From NCBI RefSeq assembly GCF_023703325.1, contig NZ_JAMQGM010000033.1, positions 1-64,000 on the forward strand: 64,000 nt of DNA, in the 5' to 3' direction. The stretch is from Streptomyces meridianus. Its GTDB lineage: Bacteria; Actinomycetota; Actinomycetes; Streptomycetales; Streptomycetaceae. Under the pieces are notes generated by a model that was not told the origin of the DNA, did no database searches, and was given only the letters and a program-made list of their open reading frames with translations. A program made the position numbers and the translations under genes. Shown here piece by piece: positions 21,701-29,448 of this stretch. The first letter of the stretch is position 1; every line of letters begins with the position of its first letter.

Positions 21701-23414
21701 CGACCCGCGACTCGTAGACCATCTCCTCGTCGAGCTCGCCGACCCGGCCGCCGCCCTTCTTCGGGTCCGCCCCGGCCAGGAAGACTCCGAAGAGGCCGCG
21801 GTCGGGGATCGTGCCGCCGGAGGTGACCGCCAGCCGCTGGGCGCCGGGCCGGCCGGTGACGGTGCCGGTCACCCGGTCCCACACCACCCGCGGCCGCAGC
21901 TCTGCGAAGGCGTCCGACGGATAGCGGCCGGCGAGCATGTCGAGGACCGCGGTGAAAGCTGACTCCGGCAGCGAGGAGAACGAGGCGGTGCGGCGCACGG
22001 TCGCCAGCAGTTCGTCGGCGTCCCAGTCGTCCATCGCGGTCATGGCGACGATCTGCTGGGCGAGTACGTCCAGCGGGTTGGACGGCACCCGTAGCGACTC
22101 GATGGCGCCCTGGCGCATGCGCTCGGTGACCACCGCGGCCTGCACCAGGTCCCCGCGGTACTTGGGGAAGACCACGCCGGTGGAGACCGCCCCGACCTGG
22201 TGTCCGGCCCGGCCGACGCGTTGCAGGCCGGAGGCGACCGAGGGCGGCGACTCGACCTGGACGACGAGGTCCACGGCGCCCATGTCGATGCCCAGTTCCA
22301 GGCTGGAGGTGGCGACCACCGCGGGCAGCCGCCCTGCCTTGAGGTCCTCCTCGACCAGCGCGCGCTGCTCCTTGGAGACCGATCCGTGGTGTGCTCTGGC
22401 CAGCACCGGAGGTGCTCCCTGGGCCGCCCCCGAGCCGCCCATCAGTTCCGCCGGGGCGTGGTGCTCGGGCGCCGGTTCGCCGGTGGCCCGCTCGTATGCG
22501 ATCTCGTTCAGGCGGTTGCACAGCCGCTCGGCGAGGCGCCGGGAGTTGGCGAAGACGATCGTCGACCGGTGGGCCGCGACGAGGTCGGCGATCCGTTCCT
22601 CCACATGCGGCCAGATCGAAGGCTTCTCCGCGTCGTCGGTGTCGGTGGCCGGTGAGCCGCCGAGCTCGCCCAGGTCCTCCACGGGGACCACGACGGAGAG
22701 ATCGAACTCCTTGCCGGAATGGGGCTGTACGACGGCCGCCCGGCGCTGCGGCGACAGGAAGCGGGCCACTTCGTCGACCGGGCGGACGGTGGCGGAGAGG
22801 CCGATCCGGCGGGCCGGGCGGGGCAGCAGCCCGTCCAGCCGTTCCAGGGAGAGGGCCAGGTGCGCGCCGCGTTTGGTCCCGGCGACCGCGTGCACCTCGT
22901 CGACGATCACGGTCTCGACGCCGGTCAGTGCGTCCCGGGCGTTCGAGGTGAGCATCAGGAACAGCGACTCGGGGGTGGTGATGAGGATGTCCGGGGGGCG
23001 CACGGCCATCGCCCGGCGTTCCGCGGCGGGGGTGTCACCGGACCGGATGCCGACACGGACCTCGGGTTCGGGCAGACCGAGGCGTGCGGCCTCGTGCCGG
23101 ATGCCGGTGAGCGGGCTGCGCAGGTTGCGTTCCACGTCGACCGCGAGGGCCTTGAGGGGCGAGACGTACAGCACGCGGCAGCGCTTCCCCGGTTCGGCCG
23201 GGGGAGGCGAGCTCGCCAGCCGGTCGAGGGCGGCAAGGAAGGCGGCCAGCGTCTTGCCCGATCCCGTGGGGGCCACGACCAGGACGTCCGACCCCTCGCC
23301 GATCGCCTGCCAGGCGCCCTCCTGGGCGGCAGTGGGCGCGTCGAAGGCTCCCGTGAACCAGGAACGGGTCGTGCGGGAGAAGAGATCGAGGGCCGAGGCC
23401 GGGCGGTCCGACAT
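18720..23414 (-). CDS. lhr: Lhr-type ATP-dependent superfamily 2 helicase
   Basis: A 1564-aa 3'-5' helicase involved in DNA repair. It has a DEAD/DEAH motor with Walker A VVAPTGSGKTLAAF (about residues 48-61), Walker B DEVH in IVDEVHAVAGTKRG, SAT in IGLSATVRP, a helicase C domain with HHGSVSKEQR and LQRVGRAGHQ, and then the long Lhr-specific winged-helix and beta-barrel C-terminal half. Full-length Lhr is typically around 1500-1600 aa, so this is complete. The start is the ATG of MSDRPASALD; the frame runs open another 58 codons into the divergent azlC promoter without support. It is the first gene of the lhr-nei unit. Confidence 0.92.
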   Translation of the reverse strand: MSDRPASALDLFSRTTRSWFTGAFDAPTAAQEGAWQAIGEGSDVLVVAPTGSGKTLAAFLAALDRLASSPPPAEPGKRCRVLYVSPLKALAVDVERNLRSPLTGIRHEAARLGLPEPEVRVGIRSGDTPAAERRAMAVRPPDILITTPESLFLMLTSNARDALTGVETVIVDEVHAVAGTKRGAHLALSLERLDGLLPRPARRIGLSATVRPVDEVARFLSPQRRAAVVQPHSGKEFDLSVVVPVEDLGELGGSPATDTDDAEKPSIWPHVEERIADLVAAHRSTIVFANSRRLAERLCNRLNEIAYERATGEPAPEHHAPAELMGGSGAAQGAPPVLARAHHGSVSKEQRALVEEDLKAGRLPAVVATSSLELGIDMGAVDLVVQVESPPSVASGLQRVGRAGHQVGAVSTGVVFPKYRGDLVQAAVVTERMRQGAIESLRVPSNPLDVLAQQIVAMTAMDDWDADELLATVRRTASFSSLPESAFTAVLDMLAGRYPSDAFAELRPRVVWDRVTGTVTGRPGAQRLAVTSGGTIPDRGLFGVFLAGADPKKGGGRVGELDEEMVYESRVGDVFTLGTTTWRIEDITRDRVLVSPAPGVPGRLPFWKGDQLGRPLELGRALGAFLREVGGLAEDDARLRLLAAGLDDWAAGNVLAYLDEQRRACGHVPDDRTIVVERFRDELGDWRVVVHSPFGAQVHAPWALALGARLSERYGMDAQVMHADDGIVLRLPDADLMGLDLLDADIDPSRSGSTYDDRQSPVGAADVLFDKGEVEQLVTDQVGSSALFASRFRECAARALLLPRRSPGKRTPLWQQRQRAAQLLQVASEFGSFPIVLEAVRECLQDVFDVPGLTELMGDVEARRVRLVEVTTPEPSPFARSLLFGYVAQYLYEGDSPLAERRAAALSLDSRLLSELLGQAELRELLDPEVLHELEAELQWLTDDRRAKDPEGVADLLRLLGPLTDAELAERGAGPEWAPELAAARRAIRVRIGGIDHWAAIEDAGRLRDALGTALPVGVPEAFTEPVKDPLGDLLARFARTHGPFTSAAAAERFALGAAVTEGALHRLAANGRVVQGEFHPAGTGQEWCDSNVLRRLRRRSLAALRHELEPVAPAVLGSFLPQWQHVGTNSLRGIDGLMRAIEQLQGAPVPASALEKLVLPSRVTGYTTAMLDELTSAGEVVWAGAGALPGKDGWLSLLPADTAPLLLPPPHPLDPTPVHRAVMEALEGGYGLFFRQIAEHVRRVEPDCSEQRMAEAVWDLAWSGRLTNDTIAPLRSFLGSGRTAGSTAHRAKRAVPRGRYGFAGVPGRPTASRSGPPTVAGRWSLLPERESDTTHRAHALARTLLDRHGVVTRGAVAAEGVEGGFAATYRVLSAFEETGQARRGYVVEGLGAAQFAMDGAVDRLRAVGTARDRQGPDGYGRDRGGHGSHAHDTGRGAVVLAAADPANAYGAALSWPEPPQGAGHKPGRKAGALVVLVDGELSLYMERGGKTLLAWGAAEAENGDGHDRLVAAAEALTATAHAGRLGTLTVQRINGGSALSDPVGRVLETAGFHATPQGLRLRG

Positions 23415-23545
23415 GCCCCCATCCTGCACCCGGCCGCTGACAGCCGCCGGACCCCCGCTGAGGTGCGGGCGATGCGGCGGCCCGGCGGCCCGGGGGCGAT
23501 CACCTGGAGAAATGGGCAGGCGGAGGCCGAGCCGGATGCTGCCCG

Positions 23546-23551
23546 TAGTGT
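23546..23551 (+). promoter_or_regulatory. Probable -10 element of azlC (TAGTGT)
   Basis: TAGTGT lies 6 nt before the GTG at 23558, supporting that start and a leaderless mRNA. Confidence 0.45.
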
Positions 23552-23557
23552 GGCCGG

Positions 23558-24337
23558 GTGCCAGATCGAACACTCCTCCGCACACCATCCGGTTCCGGCA
23601 GAGCCGTTTCCGACGCGGGTGTCGTCCGGGACGCCCTCGGAGTCGGGGTCGCCGTCGGGGTCTCCGGTTTCGCCTTCGGGATCACCGCCGCGGGCAGCGG
23701 GATCAGCCTCGCACAGGCGGCCGTGCTCAGCCTCCTGGTCTTCACCGGTGCCTCCCAGTTCGCACTGGTGGGAGCCCTCGCCGCGGGAGGAAATCCGCTC
23801 ACGGCAGCGGCCGGCGCGTTCTTCCTCGGAACCCGCAACGCCTTCTACGGGCTGCAACTGGCCCAGGTGCTCCGGCTGCCGCGCCGAATGCGCCCGGTCG
23901 CGGCGCACGGGGTGATCGACGAGACGTCTTTGGTGGCGCTGGCACAGCCCGACCGGCGTTCGGCGCGCATCGGGTTCGCGGTCACGGGCGTGACGATCTA
24001 CGCACTGTGGAACCTGACGACGGTGCTCGGGGTGCTCGGGGCGTCGGCACTCGGGGATCCCGAGGCGTGGGGCATCGACGCGGCGGGTCCCGCGGTGTTC
24101 CTGGCCCTGCTGGCGCCGATGCTCCGGTCGCGGACGGAGCGTGCGGTCGCCGCGACTGCCGTGCTCCTCGTCCTCGCGGGGCAGCCGCTGCTGCCGGCCG
24201 GGGTTCCGGTGCTCGTGGCGGTCCTGGCCGTACCGGTGACCCTGGCCCTGCGGGAACGTGCGCCCCGGACGGTCGGTACGGCGGACCGCGAGGAGGCCGC
24301 CCCGCCGTCCGGCGGGGAGAGGGAGGAGGAGTCGTGA
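23558..24337 (+). CDS. azlC: AzlC-family branched-chain amino acid exporter subunit
   Basis: A 259-aa integral membrane protein with about seven hydrophobic segments and the AzlC signature around GFAFGITAAGSGISLAQ and VFTGASQFALVG, then FFLGTRNAFYGL. With AzlD it forms a branched-chain amino acid (and analogue) exporter in the plasma membrane. The stop overlaps the azlD start as GTGA. It is divergent from lhr with 143 bp between starts. Confidence 0.88.
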   Translation: MPDRTLLRTPSGSGRAVSDAGVVRDALGVGVAVGVSGFAFGITAAGSGISLAQAAVLSLLVFTGASQFALVGALAAGGNPLTAAAGAFFLGTRNAFYGLQLAQVLRLPRRMRPVAAHGVIDETSLVALAQPDRRSARIGFAVTGVTIYALWNLTTVLGVLGASALGDPEAWGIDAAGPAVFLALLAPMLRSRTERAVAATAVLLVLAGQPLLPAGVPVLVAVLAVPVTLALRERAPRTVGTADREEAAPPSGGEREEES

Positions 24338-24642
24338 GCACCTGGATCGCCATCGGGCTGACGGCCCTCGGCACCTATTTCGTGAAGCTGCTGGGCCTCT
24401 CGGTGCCGGAGGGCGCGCTCGAACGGCCGCGGGTCCGGCAGCTCGCAGCTCTGCTGCCGGTGGCTCTGCTGGCCGCGCTGACCACGGTGCAGACGTTCGG
24501 CGAGGGCACGTCGCTGGTGCTGGACGCCCGGGCGGCGGGCCTCGCGGCAGCCGGGCTGGCGCTCGTGCTGCGGGCGCCGTTCCTCGTCGTGGTCGGGGCC
24601 GCGGTGCTCGTCACCGCGGGAGCGAGGGCGTTCGGCTGGTGA
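24334..24642 (+). CDS. azlD: AzlD-family exporter subunit
   Basis: A 102-aa protein with four predicted transmembrane helices typical of AzlD, the small partner of AzlC. The GTG start overlaps the azlC stop and is preceded by GGGAGGAGGA, so translation is coupled. The motif YFVKLLGL near the N-terminus and a hydrophobic AAGLALVLRAPFLVVVGAAV stretch near the C-terminus fit the family. Confidence 0.87.
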   Translation: MSTWIAIGLTALGTYFVKLLGLSVPEGALERPRVRQLAALLPVALLAALTTVQTFGEGTSLVLDARAAGLAAAGLALVLRAPFLVVVGAAVLVTAGARAFGW

Positions 24643-24674
24643 TCGTGCCGGTCCGCCTCCGGTCTCCGGCGGGC

Positions 24675-24680
24675 GATACT
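24675..24680 (+). promoter_or_regulatory. Probable -10 element of the DUF3046 gene (GATACT)
   Basis: GATACT lies 6 nt before the ATG at 24687, suggesting a leaderless transcript. Confidence 0.4.
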
Positions 24681-24686
24681 GGGGGC

Positions 24687-24881
24687 ATGCGGTTGACGGA
24701 TTTCTGGCAGCGGATGGCGGACTGGTTCGGTGAGACGTATGCCGACTCGTTCGCGCGTGACCACGTGATGTCCGAGCTCGGCGGGCGCACGGTCCACGAG
24801 GCGCTGGCCGCCGGCTGGGAGGCCAAGGACGTGTGGCGAAAGGTGTGCGTCGCACAGGAGATCCCCCAGGAGCGGCGCTGA
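24687..24881 (+). CDS. DUF3046 protein
   Basis: A 64-aa acidic/amphipathic protein beginning MRLTDFWQRM, with GETYADSFARDH and a C-terminal KDVWRKVC helix. It matches the small actinobacterial DUF3046 family, which is commonly found just upstream of recA. No function is established. It ends 184 bp before the recA ATG, on the same strand. Confidence 0.75.
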   Translation: MRLTDFWQRMADWFGETYADSFARDHVMSELGGRTVHEALAAGWEAKDVWRKVCVAQEIPQERR

Positions 24882-24922
24882 GGGGATCCGCGAAACGCCT
24901 GGGATCCCGTGGGCGTGCGGAC

Positions 24923-24951
24923 TTGACACCAAAATCGAACAAGCATTCTGA
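24923..24951 (+). promoter_or_regulatory. recA promoter with SOS (LexA) box
   Basis: TTGACA (24923-24928), 17-nt spacer, TTCTGA (24946-24951). TCGAAC-N4-ATTCTG at 24935-24950 fits the actinobacterial SOS box GAAC-N4-GTTC with one mismatch in the core and lies between -35 and -10, where LexA would block polymerase. A second possible -10, TAGCGT, is at 25017-25022. Confidence 0.75.
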
Positions 24952-25065
24952 TGGAGATCCCGGCCCGGTTGTCCACAGGCCGGCCGACGCCCGGGCGCAT
25001 TGTCAGTGGCAGGCGCTAGCGTCATGGACGTGAAGCGATCGACTCAAGCAAACCGGGTGGAACCC

Positions 25066-26181
25066 ATGGCAGGAACCGACCGCGAGAAGGCGCTCGACGC
25101 CGCGCTCGCACAGATTGAACGGCAATTCGGCAAGGGCGCCGTCATGCGTCTCGGTGACCGGCCAAACGACCCGATCGAGGTCATCCCCACCGGGTCGCCG
25201 GCACTCGACGTCGCGCTCGGGGTGGGCGGACTGCCGCGCGGCCGTGTCGTGGAGGTCTACGGACCGGAGTCGTCCGGTAAGACGACACTGACCCTGCACG
25301 CGGTCGCCAACGCCCAGAAGGCCGGCGGAACGGTCGCCTTCGTCGACGCCGAGCACGCACTCGACCCCGAGTACGCCAAGGCTCTCGGCGTCGACACCGA
25401 CAACCTGATCCTCTCCCAGCCCGACACGGGCGAGCAGGCGCTCGAGATCACGGACATGCTGGTCCGCTCGGGAGCACTCGATCTGATCGTGATCGACTCG
25501 GTGGCGGCGCTCGTGCCCCGGGCCGAGATCGAGGGTGAGATGGGCGACTCGCACGTCGGCCTCCAGGCGCGGCTGATGAGCCAGGCGCTCCGGAAGATCA
25601 CCAGCGCGCTGAACCAGTCCAAGACCACCGCGATCTTCATCAACCAGCTCCGCGAGAAGATCGGCGTCATGTTCGGGTCGCCGGAGACGACGACGGGTGG
25701 CCGGGCGCTGAAGTTCTACGCCTCGGTGCGCATCGACATCCGCCGGATCGAGACCCTCAAGGACGGCACCGATGCGGTGGGCAACCGCACCCGCTGCAAG
25801 GTCGTCAAGAACAAGGTCGCGCCGCCGTTCAAGCAGGCGGAGTTCGACATTCTCTACGGCCAGGGGATCAGCCGTGAGGGCGGTCTGATCGACATGGGCG
25901 TCGAGCACGGCTTCATCCGGAAGTCGGGAGCCTGGTACACGTACGAGGGTGACCAACTCGGCCAGGGCAAGGAGAACGCGCGGAACTTCCTCAAGGACAA
26001 CCCCGATCTTGCGGACGAGATCGAGAAGAAGATCAAGGAGAAGCTGGGCGTCGGTGTGAAGCCCGGGGAGACCGCTGCCGAGGCGGTCGCCGAGCCGGCG
26101 GCGGCGCCGGCCAAGTCGGTGCCCGCGCCGGCTGCCAAGGCCACCAAGGCGGTCAAGGCCGCGCCCGTCGCCAAGAGCTGA
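25066..26181 (+). CDS. recA: Recombinase RecA
   Basis: A 371-aa ATP-dependent strand-exchange protein and SOS co-protease. Walker A is GPESSGKTT, Walker B LIVIDSVAAL, with the L2 region FINQLREKIGVMFGSPETTTGG. The C-terminus carries an Ala/Lys/Pro-rich tail (AAAPAKSVPAPAAKATKAVK) seen in streptomycete RecA. The start is the ATG of MAGTDREKAL; an upstream in-frame GTG (25000) would add residues not found in the family. recX follows after 3 bp. Confidence 0.97.
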   Translation: MAGTDREKALDAALAQIERQFGKGAVMRLGDRPNDPIEVIPTGSPALDVALGVGGLPRGRVVEVYGPESSGKTTLTLHAVANAQKAGGTVAFVDAEHALDPEYAKALGVDTDNLILSQPDTGEQALEITDMLVRSGALDLIVIDSVAALVPRAEIEGEMGDSHVGLQARLMSQALRKITSALNQSKTTAIFINQLREKIGVMFGSPETTTGGRALKFYASVRIDIRRIETLKDGTDAVGNRTRCKVVKNKVAPPFKQAEFDILYGQGISREGGLIDMGVEHGFIRKSGAWYTYEGDQLGQGKENARNFLKDNPDLADEIEKKIKEKLGVGVKPGETAAEAVAEPAAAPAKSVPAPAAKATKAVKAAPVAKS

Positions 26182-26184
26182 TCA

Positions 26185-26823
26185 GTGACACGGCGGACCG
26201 ACTGGACGCCCCCGGAGACCGAGGGCGAGAACGTTCCGGACAGCGGTGGCTCCCGGTCGTCGAGGGCCGGGCGGGGGCTGCCGCGACCGGAGAGGCGCGA
26301 CGCCCCTCCGGTGCAGCAGGACCCGGCCGAGCAGGCGCGGGCGATCTGCCTGCGCCTGCTCACCGGCACTCCCCGGACCAGGAAGCAGCTCGGGGACGCC
26401 CTGCTCCGCCGCGGGATCCCGCACGACGTCGCCGAGGAGGTGCTGTCCCGGTTCGAGGACGTCGGGCTCATCGACGACGCGTCCTTTGCCGACGCGTGGG
26501 TGGAATCCCGGCACCATGGCCGGGGGCTCGCCCGGCGGGCGCTAGCGCGCGAATTGCGCACCAAGGGCGTCGACTCCGTCCTGATCGACGACGCGCTGGG
26601 GCAGTTGGACGCCGACCAGGAGGAGCGGACAGCCCGTGAGCTGGTGGACCGCAAGCTGCGCAGCACCCGCGGTCTCGACCGCGACAAGCGGCTCCGCCGG
26701 CTCGCCGGAATGCTGGCGCGTAAGGGGTACTCCGAGGGGCTGGCCCTGCGCGTCGTCAGGCAGGCGCTCGAACAGGAGGGCGAGGACACCGAGTTCCTGG
26801 ACTGCCGACTCCCCGACCCCTGA
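26185..26823 (+). CDS. recX: RecA regulator RecX
   Basis: A 212-aa modulator that caps or destabilises RecA filaments. After an N-terminal 45-residue variable region it has three RecX three-helix repeats (motifs LLTGTPRTRKQLGDAL, GLIDDASFADAWVESR, and RKGYSEGLALRVVRQAL). The GTG start is 3 bp after the recA stop, indicating co-transcription and coupled translation. Confidence 0.9.
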   Translation: MTRRTDWTPPETEGENVPDSGGSRSSRAGRGLPRPERRDAPPVQQDPAEQARAICLRLLTGTPRTRKQLGDALLRRGIPHDVAEEVLSRFEDVGLIDDASFADAWVESRHHGRGLARRALARELRTKGVDSVLIDDALGQLDADQEERTARELVDRKLRSTRGLDRDKRLRRLAGMLARKGYSEGLALRVVRQALEQEGEDTEFLDCRLPDP

Positions 26824-26970
26824 CGGCTCGTGTGCACTCGGCGGCGGACAGCGCATCGGCCGAGGGCAGTGCGCGGCTCGTGTCCGGCTTCCTGTTGCAT
26901 CACCCCCTGCGGACGTCCCCGCCGCCCTCGGACGCAGGCGCTCGGAGGGCGCACCGGCCCGTTCGGCCGC

Positions 26971-27405
26971 TCAGTCCGTGACGGCCTTTGCCTCCGATGC
27001 ACGCAAGTGCACCGGCAGCCCCGCCGCCCGCCATGCCTGGAATCCGCCGTCGAGATCCGTGGCCCGCTGGAGTCCCAGCCGGCGCAGCGAGACCGCCGCG
27101 AGACTCGAGGCGTACCCCTCGTCGCAGATCACCACGACCGGCAGGTCGTGGCCGGTGGCCTCCGGCAGCCGGTGATCGCACAACGGGTCGAGCCGCCACT
27201 CCAGTTCGTTGCGCTCCACGATCAGTGCCCCGGGAACGAGGCCGTCGCGGTCGCGGAGGGCGGCGTAGCGGATGTCCACGAGCAGGCCTCCGGCGGCAGC
27301 CGTTTCGGCGGCTTCCTGCGGGCCGACGCGCTGAAGCTCGGTGCGTGCCTCGGCCAGCATGTCGTCGATGCTCCTCGGGACACCGGCCTGTCCGGGGCCG
27401 CTCAT
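26971..27405 (-). CDS. Rhodanese-like sulfurtransferase
   Basis: A 144-aa single rhodanese domain with the active-site loop starting at Cys in VVICDEGYASS, and the characteristic LVDIR near the N-terminus and GGFQAWRAAGLPV at the end. It would carry a persulfide on that cysteine; the donor and acceptor are unknown. CAGGAG lies 5 nt before the ATG of MSGPGQAG. It lies 103 bp downstream of the FAD monooxygenase on the same strand, so it may be co-transcribed, and is convergent with recX. Confidence 0.82.
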   Translation of the reverse strand: MSGPGQAGVPRSIDDMLAEARTELQRVGPQEAAETAAAGGLLVDIRYAALRDRDGLVPGALIVERNELEWRLDPLCDHRLPEATGHDLPVVVICDEGYASSLAAVSLRRLGLQRATDLDGGFQAWRAAGLPVHLRASEAKAVTD

Positions 27406-27508
27406 GGCCACTCCTGTGGTTGTTCGACTCCTCGAGCGGGAACGACGCCCTGTGCCCGCCGTAGCGGGGCAGGGCGGGTGCCCCGGGGTGGGGGGGAGGG
27501 GCACCGGG

Positions 27509-29176
27509 TCAGCGGCGCGAGCGTGCCTTGGCGTCCTCGATGCCGTCGCCCTGTTCGAGCGCCTCGGTGCCGCCGCGGACGGCATCGGCGCATGCGTACA
27601 GCTCGGCCGGGCGCACCCCCGCCATGGCCGCGACCAGATGACCGTCCGGCCGGACGAGCAGCACGGTGTGTGCGGCGGCGCCCGGATAGCTCTCGGTGAC
27701 CAGCAGCTCCGCGGACATCGGCAGTGCCGCCACGGCGGCCGCCAGGCGCGGCATCAGACCTGCCGTCAGCCAGTGCCGTCGGTCCCACACTCCGGTGCCG
27801 GGAGCCACCAGCACCACCAGGAGGTCACCGCCCAGCCGGTCGTGCAGCCGCACCGGCGAGCCGTCCGGGGCGGTCACGACCACGTCGGAAACCGGCGCTC
27901 CCACAGGGGTCGTAACGTGGGTGCTGCCGGCCGGTGCGGGGGGCGCGAGCGGGGAGAGCGCGTAGACGGGAGCGGAACCGAGCGTCCCCCGGCCCAGATG
28001 ACCGTCCGTGAGCGCGGCGTCCTGGACGCGGGAGGCGCCCGGCAGGGCACGTCGGATCGCGGCCCATCCGCCACGGGCGCGTACCAACGGAAGGAACTGG
28101 TCGGCCGCGCGCAACCGGGCGCTGACCGCGCCGCGCCGCTCGGCCTGGTAGCTGTCGAGGAGCCGGAGACCATCGCCGTGATGCCAGGCACGGGCCAGCT
28201 TCCAGGCCAGATTCGCCGCGTCCCGCAGTCCCTCGTCCAACCCCTGGGTGCCCAGCGCACCGAGCAGATGTGCGGCGTCACCGGCGAGGAAGACCCGGCC
28301 CACCCGCCAGCGGCGGGCCAGCCGGTGATGGATGGTGTGCACACCCGTGTCGAGCAGTTCGTACGGCGGGACCTCTCCGGCCGGCTCGTTCCAGCTGCCG
28401 AGGGTGTCGCGGATGCGTGTCACCAGAGCCTCGGGCGTGACGAGTTCGCCCCGGGGCGGCAGCAGCCAGTCCAGGCGCCAGACGCCGTCGGGCAGCGGGC
28501 GCGCCATCACCTCGCCGCCGCGGGGCGGCGAGCGGTGCAGGACGGCCTCCCCCGGCCACGGAAGGTCCACCCGTACCGCCGCCACCGCATGGCGCTCCAC
28601 GGCGGTACGGCCCGGGAAGCGGACGTCCAGCAGCTTGCGGACGGCCGAGCGCGAGCCGTCGCACCCGACGACGTAACTCCCTCGCCACCAGGTCCCGTTC
28701 GGGCCGCGGGTGTGGACGGCGACCCCGTCCGCGTCGGTCTCGAGTCCGTCCACCCGGCTGTCCGTCACGAGCTGTGCCAGGGGCTGTGCGGCGAGGGCCT
28801 CGCGCAGCCGCCGGGTCAGGACGTGCTGGGGAAGGTGCAGCGGGGACGAGGAGCCCGGCGCGGGGAGGTCCGGCGCGGCCGGGGACATCCCCGAGGTCCC
28901 GCTTGTGGGGTCCGCGAACTCCGTGCGGTGGACGAGCTGCCGCCGCCGCACGGTGCGCCATGCGCTCCAGTGGACTGCTTCGTGGGGTGCGGGCGAGCAG
29001 CCGAGCCGTTGGAGGAAACCGGCGGTGTCCGGACGCAGCAGCGCGGTGCGGGAGAGGCGTCGTTCCTCGCGGCCGTTCCCCGTGTCGAGAACGATCACGG
29101 GAATGCGCCGGAGCGAGAGGTCCAGTGCGAGGGCCAGTCCGACCGGACCGGCCCCGACGATGATCACCGGGTCCAT
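27509..29176 (-). CDS. FAD-dependent aromatic-type monooxygenase (PHBH fold)
   Basis: A 555-aa class A flavoprotein hydroxylase. It shows the N-terminal GxGxxG dinucleotide fold IIVGAGPVGLALALDL, the DG motif GCDGSRSAVRKLL and the GD motif FLAGDAAHLLGALGTQGLDEGL, followed by a C-terminal thioredoxin-like domain (about residues 400-545) as in MhpA/RdmE-type enzymes. Such enzymes hydroxylate phenols or polyketides with NAD(P)H and O2; the substrate cannot be read. CAGGGAGC precedes the ATG. It stands alone with the rhodanese and is not part of a visible biosynthetic cluster. A TTGACG hexamer at 29332-29337 (minus strand) may be its -35. Confidence 0.83.
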   Translation of the reverse strand: MDPVIIVGAGPVGLALALDLSLRRIPVIVLDTGNGREERRLSRTALLRPDTAGFLQRLGCSPAPHEAVHWSAWRTVRRRQLVHRTEFADPTSGTSGMSPAAPDLPAPGSSSPLHLPQHVLTRRLREALAAQPLAQLVTDSRVDGLETDADGVAVHTRGPNGTWWRGSYVVGCDGSRSAVRKLLDVRFPGRTAVERHAVAAVRVDLPWPGEAVLHRSPPRGGEVMARPLPDGVWRLDWLLPPRGELVTPEALVTRIRDTLGSWNEPAGEVPPYELLDTGVHTIHHRLARRWRVGRVFLAGDAAHLLGALGTQGLDEGLRDAANLAWKLARAWHHGDGLRLLDSYQAERRGAVSARLRAADQFLPLVRARGGWAAIRRALPGASRVQDAALTDGHLGRGTLGSAPVYALSPLAPPAPAGSTHVTTPVGAPVSDVVVTAPDGSPVRLHDRLGGDLLVVLVAPGTGVWDRRHWLTAGLMPRLAAAVAALPMSAELLVTESYPGAAAHTVLLVRPDGHLVAAMAGVRPAELYACADAVRGGTEALEQGDGIEDAKARSRR

Positions 29177-29343
29177 GGTGCGGCTCCCTGGACCCGTCGG
29201 GTCACGGCGGAGCGGAGGGGTGATGAGAACCTGTTGTCCAGCTCCTGCCCGGGTCCGAACCCGAGTTGGACGACAGCTTCCGAAGGCCGGTGCACGATCA
29301 CACACCGTATGCAACAGACCGGGAGTGCCCACGTCAAGCGACG

Positions 29344-29370
29344 GGGGCAGCGGCAGGGTGCCGCTGCCCC
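29344..29370 (-). terminator. 12-bp perfect hairpin downstream of the glu operon
   Basis: The arms 29344-29355 and 29359-29370 match perfectly around a GGG loop. With the hairpin at 29407-29436 it forms a double terminator after gluD. Confidence 0.7.
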
Positions 29371-29406
29371 ACTTGGCGTCAGTTCCGTGTGTTCAGCGCC
29401 CCGTTC

Positions 29407-29436
29407 GGCCGGGTGGCGGTGTCGCACCACCCGGCC
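29407..29436 (-). terminator. 10-bp hairpin directly after gluD
   Basis: GGCCGGGTGG pairs perfectly with CCACCCGGCC around a 10-nt loop, 13 bp past the gluD stop. Confidence 0.7.
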
Positions 29437-29448
29437 GGGCGCGTTCGG

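Noticed and set aside
26923..26951. Weak hairpin between recX and the rhodanese gene
   Set aside because: Only 7 paired bases with a 15-nt loop; too weak to call as a terminator.
27509..29176. FAD monooxygenase as the marker of a secondary-metabolite cluster
   Set aside because: No synthase, carrier protein, exporter or pathway regulator is adjacent; the neighbours are housekeeping or transport genes.
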